In this document: positions 1-8,400 of the stretch, piece by piece
Layout: each line of letters begins with the position of its first letter
Position numbering within the stretch: the stretch's first letter is position 1
Assembly (NCBI RefSeq): GCF_039537265.1
Contig: NZ_BAABAE010000003.1
Coordinates: forward strand, 310,001 to 374,000
Source of the DNA: Terrimesophilobacter bigeumensis
GTDB taxonomy: Bacteria > Actinomycetota > Actinomycetes > Actinomycetales > Microbacteriaceae
DNA: 64,000 nucleotides
Direction: 5' to 3'
Translations under genes and position numbers: made by a program
Notes under the pieces: model-generated
Databases searched by the model: none
The model's input: the letters and a program-made list of their open reading frames with translations, nothing else
What the model was told of the DNA's origin: nothing

Positions 1-998
1 CGTTGACCGTTGCCGGCGAGCTGGTCCAGGACGATCCGGTGGTCGTCGAGCGAGATGTAGGTGAACTGCGGTCCGCCGTTGATGTCGCCGACCGCGAAGA
101 CCCCCGGCACCGAGGTCTGCAACCGATCGTCCACCACGACGAAACCGCGATCATCGACCGCGATGCCCGCCGCCTCCAGGTCGAGCCCGTCGGTGGTCGG
201 CTTACGGCCCGTCGCGACGAGCACGGCATCCACGGTGAGCCTCCGGATGTCGTCGGCGGTCGCGACGACGACGGTCGCCGCATCCGGCTCGTCCTCGATC
301 CGCTCGACATCGGCGTCGAGCACGAACTCGACTCCGGACTCCTCCAGGAGCGCCTGCACGGTATCCGCCACATCGCGGTCCTCGTGCCGCATCAGGCGTT
401 CACCGTGGTCGACGACGGTCACCTGTGAACCGAAGTGGGCGAACATGCCCGCGAACTCGAGCCCGACATAGCCGCCGCCGACGATCAGCAGCCGCTCCGG
501 CAGCGGCTCGACGTGCTGGATGGTCGTCGAGTCGTACACGCGGGCGCTCTCGGATGCCCCGGCGATCGCCGGCGTTGCGGGCACGGTTCCCGTGTTGATC
601 ACGATCGAGCCGGCCCGGATGTGCAGCAGGTCGGACCCCGCAGTCACCTCCACCTCGTGCGGACCGACAAACCGTGCGCGGCCGTCGATGAGGGTGACGG
701 CGTCGACGTCGGCGAGCATGGCGTGGTTGCGGGCGCGCAGCCTGGCCGTGAGGTCATCGCGCCCGGCCACGGCATCCGTGAACCAGGTCTGCGGGTCGTC
801 ACCCGGGCGGCGCTCGGCGGCGCTGTGCACGAGGTCCTTGGTCGGCACGCAGGCGATGTTGATGCAACCGCCGCCGTACATCGACTCGGACTGTTCGACC
901 AGAGCAATCGTGCGCCCCTGTCGACCGAGCGCACCGGCGAGGGTCTTGCCGCCCTTGCCCCAGCCGATGACCAGCACTTCGACCTCGATGTCTGCCAT
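1..998 (-). CDS. RclA-like pyridine nucleotide-disulfide oxidoreductase (C-terminus cut by window edge)
   Basis: The minus-strand reading frame opens with ATG at 998, behind a strong GGAGGTGCG ribosome binding site, and runs off the left edge with about 332 residues visible. It is a class I FAD/NAD(P)H-dependent oxidoreductase: an FAD-binding G-W-G-K-G-G motif at residues 12-17, a redox-active disulfide C45/C50 in GGGCINIACVPTK, a second nucleotide-binding motif GGGYVG, and the FAD motif VFAVGDINGG followed by QFTYISLDD. The last segment and the start are very like E. coli RclA, the copper(II)/hypothiocyanite reductase that protects from reactive chlorine species. The closest alternative is a mercuric reductase-like or dihydrolipoamide dehydrogenase-like enzyme, but no mer or E2 genes are adjacent. 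The dimerisation domain lies outside the window. Confidence 0.85.
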   Translation of the reverse strand, partial: MADIEVEVLVIGWGKGGKTLAGALGRQGRTIALVEQSESMYGGGCINIACVPTKDLVHSAAERRPGDDPQTWFTDAVAGRDDLTARLRARNHAMLADVDAVTLIDGRARFVGPHEVEVTAGSDLLHIRAGSIVINTGTVPATPAIAGASESARVYDSTTIQHVEPLPERLLIVGGGYVGLEFAGMFAHFGSQVTVVDHGERLMRHEDRDVADTVQALLEESGVEFVLDADVERIEDEPDAATVVVATADDIRRLTVDAVLVATGRKPTTDGLDLEAAGIAVDDRGFVVVDDRLQTSVPGVFAVGDINGGPQFTYISLDDHRIVLDQLAGNGQ

Positions 999-1158
999 GA
1001 CGCACCTCCGATCGGTCAAGCCTACGAGGGAATTTTCGTCACCGGATGGGCCTTCGCTGCTCTGTTCCGCGCGCCCGGGGGACGGTATGGCGAATAAGCG
1101 CGCAAGCATCCGCCGCATCCGGTCGGTTTCGACACCGAACCGTGTCGGTCGCGGCGAT

Positions 1159-1177
1159 TCCTGCACCGAGTGCAGGA
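1159..1177. promoter_or_regulatory. Perfect 8-bp palindrome upstream of the amino acid importer operon
   Basis: TCCTGCAC and GTGCAGGA form a perfect inverted repeat around a CGA centre. It sits directly before a weak -10-like TAGGCT at 1179-1184, about 100 bp upstream of the importer start, so it could be an operator or a hairpin in the leader. A second small hairpin (GCCTCGG/CCGAGGC, 1230-1247) lies closer to the start codon. No regulator gene is adjacent. Confidence 0.35.
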
Positions 1178-1277
1178 GTAGGCTGCGGATACCGGCGTGT
1201 CGACGAGGTGCGCGTTCGACGAACTCTTCGCCTCGGTACGCCGAGGCACCATTCACCAGGAGAAGAGAAGGTCAGAA

Positions 1278-2168
1278 ATGCGCACGAAGTACGCGCTGCC
1301 GGCGATCGTCGCCGCTGCAGCACTTTTGCTCACCGGTTGTGTGGACAACAGCACCGACACCCCCGGTACCGGAGGCGACACCCCAGCGGTCGGAGTCGAC
1401 GAAGCGGCGGTCGCGCTGCTCCCCGACGACATCAAGGCCTCCGGCAAGCTCGTCATCGGCATCGACCCGACGTATGCGCCGAACGAGTACAAGGATGACG
1501 CCGGCAACCCGATCGGCTGGGACGTCGACCTGGGCAACGCCATGGCGGCCAAGCTCGGCCTTACGCCCGACTACCAGATCTCGAGCTTCGACAAGATCAT
1601 CCCGAGCATCACCGGTGGCACCTACGACATCGGACTCTCCTCGTTCACCGACAACGAGGAGCGGGAGAAGAGCGTCGACTTCGTCAACTACTACCAGGCC
1701 GGCATCCAGTGGGCGCAGCAGATCGGCAAGACGGTCGACCAGGCGAACGCCTGCGGCCTGACCGTCGCAGTGCAGGCGACCACCTATGAGGAGACCGACG
1801 AGCTGCCCGCCAAGTCGAAGGCGTGCACGGATGCCGGAAAGGCAGCCATCACGATCCTCAAGTTCGACAAGCAGGACGAGGCCAGCAACGCGCTCGCCCT
1901 CGGCCGCGCCGACGCCATGACCGCGGACTCGCCCATCACGCAGTACGCGGTGTCGCAGCTCAGCGACAAGATCGAGTTGGCTGGAGACGCGTTCGACGTC
2001 GCGCCGTACGGCATCGCGGTCGACAAGGGTTCGGCACTCGCCCAGGCGATCCAGGCCGCGCTGCAGTCGATGATCGATGACGGAAGCTACAAGACGATCC
2101 TCGACAAGTGGGGCGTCTTCAGCGGGGCCATCGACAAGATCACGATCAACGCGGCCACCGCCGGCTAG
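1278..2168 (+). CDS. Amino acid ABC transporter substrate-binding lipoprotein
   Basis: This is the extracytoplasmic solute receptor (family 3, SBP_bac_3) of a polar amino acid importer. The 296-residue protein starts with a lipoprotein signal: a basic start, a hydrophobic stretch and the lipobox LLTGC ending at Cys21, so it should be anchored to the outer face of the membrane. Family features include the early KLVIGIDPTYAPNEY strand and GWDVDLGNAMAAKLG. The ATG at 1278 is preferred over an upstream in-frame start at 1197 because it immediately precedes the signal peptide and follows purine-rich AGGAG/GAGAAGG. The permease starts 5 bp after its stop, followed by the ATPase, forming a complete importer operon. 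Ligand specificity is not readable from sequence. Confidence 0.93.
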   Translation: MRTKYALPAIVAAAALLLTGCVDNSTDTPGTGGDTPAVGVDEAAVALLPDDIKASGKLVIGIDPTYAPNEYKDDAGNPIGWDVDLGNAMAAKLGLTPDYQISSFDKIIPSITGGTYDIGLSSFTDNEEREKSVDFVNYYQAGIQWAQQIGKTVDQANACGLTVAVQATTYEETDELPAKSKACTDAGKAAITILKFDKQDEASNALALGRADAMTADSPITQYAVSQLSDKIELAGDAFDVAPYGIAVDKGSALAQAIQAALQSMIDDGSYKTILDKWGVFSGAIDKITINAATAG

Positions 2169-2172
2169 TTAA

Positions 2173-3180
2173 ATGAGTTCGCCAGACTCTGGCCGTTCGG
2201 CGACACGGGAACCCGTGTCGCCGAACGGCGTCGGGCAGCCAGCCCCCATCAAAGCCATTCGCCTCAAACACCCGTGGCGTATCACCGTCGCCGTCATCCT
2301 CGTCATCCTGCTGGCGCTCTTCCTCATCGACGCCTCGCAGCGCGAGGCCTACGGCTGGGACAACTTCGGCAAGTACATCTTCGACAAGCGGATCTCGCAG
2401 GCTGCCGGCTACACGCTCCTGTTGACGATCTACTCGATGGTCATCGCGATCGTGCTCGGCATCACCCTCGCCGTCATGCGGCTCTCCGACAACCCGGTCG
2501 TCAAAGGCGTCGCCTGGTTGTACCTGTGGGTCTTCCGCGGCACCCCGGTTTACGTGCAGCTCGTGTTCTGGGGCCTCATCGCGACCATCTACTCGACGAT
2601 CGACATCGGCATCCCGTTCACGGCGCCGTGGATCCAGTTCGAGACCAAGAACGTCATCGACGTGTTCTGGCTCGCTGTCATCGGGCTCGCACTCAACGAG
2701 GCCGCCTACATGGCGGAGATCGTGCGCGCCGGCATCCTCTCGGTCGACAAGGGTCAGGATGAGGCGGCCACCGCCCTCGGGATGTCCTGGCTGCAGACCA
2801 TGCGTCGTGTCGTCATCCCGCAGGCGATGCGCATCATCATCCCGCCGACCGGCAACGAGGTCATCTCGATGCTCAAGACGACCTCGCTCGTCACCGCCGT
2901 GCCGTTCAGCTTCGACCTGTACGGCAGATCGCGGGACATCTCCGCGGTCATCTTCGACCCGATCCCGCTGCTGCTCGTCGCCTCGGCGTGGTACCTGCTG
3001 TTCACCTCGATCCTCATGGTCGGTCAATACTTCCTCGAGAAGCGGTTCTCGCGCGGAGTCGGGCAGGCGCGGCCGGACAAGAAGGGCGGCACCGGGACGG
3101 GTGGCGCTGAAACGGGGGCGGTCCAGGTCGCTACCGGTGCCATCCGGGTCGACTCGCACGGATCGGAGCACACGAAATGA
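2173..3180 (+). CDS. Amino acid ABC transporter permease
   Basis: This is a 335-residue membrane subunit of the HisMQ/GlnP family. A hydrophilic N-terminus of about 35 residues leads into a first helix (ITVAVILVILLALFLI), followed by the conserved permease core. The cytoplasmic EAA loop reads EAATALGMSWLQTMRRVVIPQAMR, with the family Gly, and docks to the ATPase. The C-terminal 35 residues are an extra Gly/Thr/Lys-rich cytoplasmic tail longer than in most relatives. No clear ribosome binding site is visible, so translation is probably coupled to the substrate-binding gene 5 bp upstream; the stop codon overlaps the next gene by 4 bp. Only one permease gene is present, so the channel is likely a homodimer. 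Confidence 0.93.
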   Translation: MSSPDSGRSATREPVSPNGVGQPAPIKAIRLKHPWRITVAVILVILLALFLIDASQREAYGWDNFGKYIFDKRISQAAGYTLLLTIYSMVIAIVLGITLAVMRLSDNPVVKGVAWLYLWVFRGTPVYVQLVFWGLIATIYSTIDIGIPFTAPWIQFETKNVIDVFWLAVIGLALNEAAYMAEIVRAGILSVDKGQDEAATALGMSWLQTMRRVVIPQAMRIIIPPTGNEVISMLKTTSLVTAVPFSFDLYGRSRDISAVIFDPIPLLLVASAWYLLFTSILMVGQYFLEKRFSRGVGQARPDKKGGTGTGGAETGAVQVATGAIRVDSHGSEHTK

Positions 3181-3956
3181 CCGCCGCGACGGTCGAGATC
3201 CCCATGGTGCACGCCGACTGCGTGTCCAAGAGCTTCGGCTCCAACGAGGTGCTCAAGAGCATCTCGCTCACCGTCAAGCGCGGCGAGGTCCTGTGCCTCG
3301 TCGGGCCGAGCGGCTCGGGCAAATCCACCTTCCTGCGCTGCATCAACCATCTCGAACGCGTCGACGCCGGCCGTCTCATGGTCGACGGTGTGCTCGTCGG
3401 CTACGAGGAGCGCGGAGACAAGCTCTACGAGCTGCACCCGAGGGAGGCGGCCCGCCAGCGCCGCGACATCGGCATGGTATTCCAGCGCTTCAACCTGTTC
3501 CCGCACATGACCGCGCTCGAGAACATCGTCGAGGCGCCCATCCGCGTCAAGGGCGTGAAGAAGGATGCCGCTGTCGTGCGTGCCCGCGAACTGCTCGCGC
3601 GGGTCGGCCTCGGCAACAAAGCGGATGCCTACCCCGCGCACCTCTCCGGTGGCCAGCAGCAGCGGGTGGCGATCGCCAGGGCACTCGCCATGGACCCGAA
3701 GCTCATGCTCTTCGACGAGCCCACCTCGGCGCTCGACCCGGAGCTCGTGGGCGAGGTGCTCGATGTCATGAAGACGCTCGCCGAGTCGGGCATGACGATG
3801 ATCGTCGTGACGCACGAGATGGGGTTCGCACGGGAGGTCGCCGACTCGCTCGTCTTCATGGACGGCGGAGTCGTCGTGGAGTCCGGCGACCCGGTCGAGG
3901 TGCTCACCAACCCGCAACACAAAAGGACGCAGGCGTTCCTGTCGAAGGTGCTGTAG
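3177..3956 (+). CDS. Amino acid ABC transporter ATP-binding protein (GlnQ/HisP family)
   Basis: This 259-residue cytoplasmic ATPase powers the importer encoded just upstream. Visible motifs are the Walker A GPSGSGKST, the Q-loop in GMVFQRFNLFPHMT, the signature LSGGQQQRVAIARAL, Walker B LMLFDEPTSALDP and the H-loop VVTHEMGFA. The spacing and the FNLFPHMTALENI segment are typical of the polar amino acid uptake family. The ATG overlaps the permease stop as ATGA, indicating translational coupling. Transcription probably ends at the large inverted repeat that begins 10 bp after its stop codon. Confidence 0.95.
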   Translation: MTAATVEIPMVHADCVSKSFGSNEVLKSISLTVKRGEVLCLVGPSGSGKSTFLRCINHLERVDAGRLMVDGVLVGYEERGDKLYELHPREAARQRRDIGMVFQRFNLFPHMTALENIVEAPIRVKGVKKDAAVVRARELLARVGLGNKADAYPAHLSGGQQQRVAIARALAMDPKLMLFDEPTSALDPELVGEVLDVMKTLAESGMTMIVVTHEMGFAREVADSLVFMDGGVVVESGDPVEVLTNPQHKRTQAFLSKVL

Positions 3957-3965
3957 GGGGCAGGC

Positions 3966-4043
3966 GGCGTTCGGCAATGCGTTTGCCAGCTCCGCCCATA
4001 GACGCCCGCCACACCCGAGCTGCCAAACGCATTGCCGAACGCC
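3966..4043. repeat. 78-bp inverted repeat between convergent genes
   Basis: A 27-nt left arm beginning GGCGTTCGGCAATGCG (3966-3992) and a 27-nt right arm (4017-4043) are complementary with a single mismatch, around a 24-nt loop. It lies between the convergent ends of the importer ATPase and the M20 peptidase. It could act as a bidirectional terminator, although there is no U-tract, or it may be one copy of a dispersed palindromic element. The arm length is well beyond that of an ordinary intrinsic terminator. Confidence 0.75.
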
Positions 4044-4077
4044 GACGGTAGTGGAAAGCGACGGGCTTCTGTACGTC

Positions 4078-5358
4078 CTACAGGTGCGCGCCGCAGCGGC
4101 GCACCGCGAGGAGCGCGAGCGAGCGGGTCACGGAGATGAGCTCGTCGAGGTTCACCTGCTCGCGCACGGCATGGGCGAAGCGCACGTCGCCGGGGCCGAA
4201 GTGCAGGGTGGGGATGCCGCCGATCCCCGAGTACAGGCGCAGGTCGCTGCCGTAAGGGGCTGCGGCCCGCTCCGGGGTGGTGCCCACGAGATCGGAGATC
4301 GACGCTGACACCTCGTCGATGAACTCGTGCTGGGCGTCGATGCTTCCGCTCGCGAACTGGCCGCCAGGCCAGGTGACGATTGCGGGGTGATCTCGCAGCC
4401 ACGGGTCGAGCGCGCAGGCGGCGGCGACGCGCTCCTCGAGGGCGGCCCGGGCATCCGCCGGGTCCTCGCCGAGGAGAACGCCCATGCGCCCATCGGCGAC
4501 AAGGCTCTCCGGAACGCTCGACGACCAGTTGCCGGCGCGCAGGAGTCCGATCGAGATGCCGAACGGCATCTCGTAGTTGCGGAACAGCGGATCGGGGTCG
4601 GCGTTGCGCTCCGCCTCGAGATCCTTGATGGCCGCATCGATCCCGAGGAACGAGTCGAAGGCGCTCACCCCGCTCAACCGGGTGCTGCCATGCGCCGCCT
4701 TGCCTGCCACCTCGATTCGGAAGGTCAGCGCGCCGGCGCAGGCTGTCACGATGCGCCCCGTCGTCGGTTCGGTGAGCACGGCGGCGTCCCCGCGGTGGCC
4801 GCGCAGCATCGTGGCGAACGCCCCGAGCCCGCCGTCCTCCTCGCTCATGACTGAATGGACCGCGAGCGGTCGCTCGAGCGAGACTCCGGCCGTGCGAAGC
4901 GCGCGCACCACGGCGAGATTCGCCGCGATCCCGGCTTTCATGTCGCAGGCGCCCCGGCCGTGCAGTACCCGGCCGACGATATCTCCCGCGAACGGGTCAC
5001 GGCCGTCCCACTTCGCCAGCTCGCCCTCCGGTACGACGTCGACGTGACCCTGCAGGACGAGCGCGGGCTGACCGTCGCCCGGGGTGACGCCGACGACGCC
5101 GTAGCCTTCGTGGCGATCGGTCTCCTCGCCGGGATAGAGCGGATGCGCGCGCAGCTCGTCGAGGTCGAATTTCCAGCTGTCGACGTCGAGACCCAACTCC
5201 TCGAGCACACGCGCCTGCGAGTTCTGCAGGTCGGATTCGGCGTCGGTCCCGGTGGTGCTGGGCACGCGGATGAGGTCGACCAGGCTTTCGATCAGGACTT
5301 CATCGTCGATCGCGTCGAGGACTCGGCGCTCGACGGGGGTCAATTCCGTGGCAGGCAT
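4078..5358 (-). CDS. M20 family metallopeptidase (ArgE/DapE-like deacylase)
   Basis: This 426-residue protein is a zinc-dependent M20 peptidase/deacylase related to acetylornithine deacetylase and succinyl-diaminopimelate desuccinylase. Metal-site motifs are GHVDVVP (His105, Asp107), GACDMKAG (bridging Asp139), the catalytic SEEDGG (Glu173/174) and a late His in TLHFGPGD. The insert between catalytic halves (about residues 190-310) corresponds to the dimerisation domain. It is flanked by unrelated genes: convergent with the amino acid importer and 68 bp downstream of hrpA on the same strand. The exact substrate, such as an N-acyl amino acid or dipeptide, cannot be fixed; the missing biosynthetic neighbours argue against a dedicated arginine or lysine role. 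Confidence 0.9.
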   Translation of the reverse strand: MPATELTPVERRVLDAIDDEVLIESLVDLIRVPSTTGTDAESDLQNSQARVLEELGLDVDSWKFDLDELRAHPLYPGEETDRHEGYGVVGVTPGDGQPALVLQGHVDVVPEGELAKWDGRDPFAGDIVGRVLHGRGACDMKAGIAANLAVVRALRTAGVSLERPLAVHSVMSEEDGGLGAFATMLRGHRGDAAVLTEPTTGRIVTACAGALTFRIEVAGKAAHGSTRLSGVSAFDSFLGIDAAIKDLEAERNADPDPLFRNYEMPFGISIGLLRAGNWSSSVPESLVADGRMGVLLGEDPADARAALEERVAAACALDPWLRDHPAIVTWPGGQFASGSIDAQHEFIDEVSASISDLVGTTPERAAAPYGSDLRLYSGIGGIPTLHFGPGDVRFAHAVREQVNLDELISVTRSLALLAVRRCGAHL

Positions 5359-5374
5359 ATGCCTACTTTATTGC

Positions 5375-5390
5375 GGGGGAGGCTTCCCCC
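5375..5390. terminator. Short GC hairpin downstream of hrpA
   Basis: GGGGGA and TCCCCC form a 6-bp stem with a 4-nt loop between the hrpA stop and the start of the M20 gene. It lacks a U-tract. The adjacent sequence ttgacaagctcgatcag resembles the repeat fragments found inside hrpA. Confidence 0.35.
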
Positions 5391-5426
5391 AAGCGGCCTT
5401 TGACAAGCTCGATCAGCGGACGATGG

Positions 5427-8400
5427 TCAGCCGTTGGCGAGCAACTTCGTGATCCGCTGGAGGCTTACCGGCTCTGCGGTGCCGAGGTGCTGGGCGAACA
5501 GGGAGAGACGCAACTCCTCGAGGAGCCAGCGGGCGTGGGTGAGCGCGGCAGCGGCATCCGGATGCGGTGGCAGTTCACCGCCCGCCGCGCGGTAGCGTTC
5601 GGTCGCCGACTGCACCTCCGACATCCAGACGCGGTCACGGCCGAGGTTCTCGGCGAGCTTGCCGACGCGGTGGGTGATCCCGGTGAGGTAGACCGGCAGG
5701 CGGCGCAGTTGAGCAAGTCCGGTGCGGGAGACGAAGCCCGGGAAGACGAGCGCATCGAGCTGCTCGCGGGCGTCGGCGAGCGGTGCGATGAGCGCGATGC
5801 TGGAGGCTGCGGTGATCGCTTTCTCGGCGTTCCTGGCTGCGGCGAGCACTGAACTCACGAGGCTCACGGCCGCGAAGAGCGAGTCGAGGACGGAGGCGGA
5901 GAACTCGTCGCGCACCCCCTCGAAGTCCGCGCGGGAGCGGATGTCCCGCTCGCCGAGCACGGCATCCGCGCAGGCGAGCATGCAGTCGGCGAAGAGCGCG
6001 CTCGTCGACGGATAGGGGCTGCGCGCGAGCGCGAGCTTCTCGGGCGCGGTGAGGTGCTCCTGCACGTAACCGGTGGGGGAGGGCACGGCGAGTTGCAGCA
6101 TCCGGAGCACGCCGCGGCGGTGCTCCCTGGCCTGATCGGCCGGCGTCGCCATGAGTCGGATCGCGACGCTCGGCCCATCGTCGACGAGGGCAGGGTACGC
6201 GCGGATCGTGTTGCCGGCCTGGCGCGTGTCGAGGATGCGGGGGAGCTCGTCGAAGTCCCAACTCGTGAGGCCGTCGCGCTCGATCGCGTTCGGCGTGCTT
6301 ACGACCGCCTTCGCAACCGACTCCCGGGTGCGGGACCTGAGCTTGTGCTGCAGGCTCCCGAGGTCTTTGGACGCGGCGGCCTTCCGGCCGTGCTCGTCGA
6401 TGACGGCGAACGTCACCATGAGGTGTGGGGGGATGCGCTCGAGGTCGAAGTCGTCCACGGCGACCGGCGTGTAGGTCGCGCGCTGGATCTGCGCGGCCAG
6501 GAACTCGCGGAGACCGACCTCGTCGGATCCCTCGATCGGCGCATCCTGAAGCAGCCGCCTCGCCCAGTCGGCGGCCGGCACGACGTTGCGGCGGATCGCC
6601 TTCGGCAGCGACTTGATGAGGGCGACCACGAGCTCTTCGCGGAGGCCCGGCACCTGCCAGTCGAAGCCGGCCGGAGCCAGCCGGGGCAGCAGGGCGATCG
6701 GCACGTGCACGGTCACGCCGTCGTCCTCGGCGCCCGGCTCGAAGCGGTAACTGAGCTTCAGGCGCTGGTCGCCCTGGTGCCAGACATCCGGGTACCGTGC
6801 GTCGAGGTCGGGCCGGCGCCCTTCGTGACGCGCTGCGCGCTTCTCGGGGACCGGGACGTCCTCATCGAGGAGGTCTGCGCGCGTCATGGTCAGCAGGTCG
6901 GGGTTCTCGGCGCGCGCCTTCTTCCACCACGACTCGAAGGCGCGCTGGTCGGTGACCTCGGCCGGCAGCATGCGGTCGTAGAAACCGAACACCGCCTCGT
7001 CGTCGAACAGGATGTCGCGCCGCCGGGTACGCTCCTCGACTTCGGCGAGCTCGCGGCGGAGGGTGCGGTTGGCGCGGTCGAAGGCGGTCAGGCGCTTGTC
7101 GAGCCCGCCGAAATCCCATTCGCCATCCACCAGCGCACTCCGGATGAACAGCTCGCGTGCGAGCTCAGGATCGATGCGTCCGAGCTGCACGCGCCGTCGG
7201 GCCACGATCGGCACCCCGTAGAGCGTCACCCGCTCGTAGACCACCGCCGAACCCTGCTTCTTCTCCCAGTGCGGCTCGCTGTAGCTGTGCTTGGCGAGGT
7301 CGCCCGCGATCGGTTCGGCCCAGGAGAGGTCGATCGCGGCATTGGTGCGTGCGAACAGCCGGCTCGTCTCGACGAGCTCGGCGCTCATGACCTCGGCCGG
7401 CTGCTTCTTCGCAAGCGCAGACCCGGGGAAGATCGCGAACCGCACCTGGCGTGCGCCGAGGTACTCCCCGCGCTGTTGCTTCTTCGCGTCGCCCTTCTGC
7501 TCGTCCCGGATGCCGATCTGGCTGAGCAGGCCGGCCAGCAGCGCGCGGTGGATGCCCACGGCATCCGCCCCGGTCGGACCATCGTCGGCCGCCCCGGTGC
7601 CGGACCTGCCGACCGTTAGCCCGAGCTGTTTGGCGAGCCGCGTGAGCTGCCGGTAGACGTCGCCCCACTCACGAATTCGAAGGTAATTGAGGTACTCGGC
7701 CTTGCACAGGCGCCGGAACGCGCTGCTGGAGAGCTCCTTCTCCTTGCGTTTCGTATAGTTCCAGAGGTTGAGGAGGGTCACGAAGTCGCTCGTCTTGTCG
7801 GTGAAGCGGGCGTGCGACTGGTCGGCCTGCGGACGCTTCTCGAGGGGGCGCTCGCGGGGATCCTGGATGCTGAGGGCCGCGACGATCGCCATCACCTCGC
7901 GCGTGACCGCGTACTTACCGGACTCGATGACCATGCGCCCGAGTCGCGGGTCGATGGGAAGGCCGGCCAGTTGGCGGCCGATTTTGGTGATCCTGGGCGG
8001 TCTCGACAGGCCCGACCCGAGAGAGTCGGTCGATCCGCCTTTTTCTCCGGTCGATCCGCCTTTTTCTCCGGTCGAGCTTGTCGAGACCGCGCCGAGCTCC
8101 CGCAGCAGGTCGAGCCCGTCCTTGATGCCGCGTGAGTCCGGCGGCTGCAGGAACGGGAACTCGGCGATGTCGCCGAGCCCGAGCGAGATCATCTGCAGGA
8201 TGACGGCGGCGAGGTTCGTGCGCAGGATCTCCGGCTCGGTGAACTCCGGCCGCGCGAGGTAGTCCTCCTCCGAGTACAGCCGGATGGCGATGCCGTCGCT
8301 CGTGCGGCCGCTGCGGCCCGACCGCTGGTTCGCCGAGGCCTGCGAGATCGCCTCGATCGGCAGCCGCTGGATCTTCGACCGCACGCTGTACCGGCTGATG

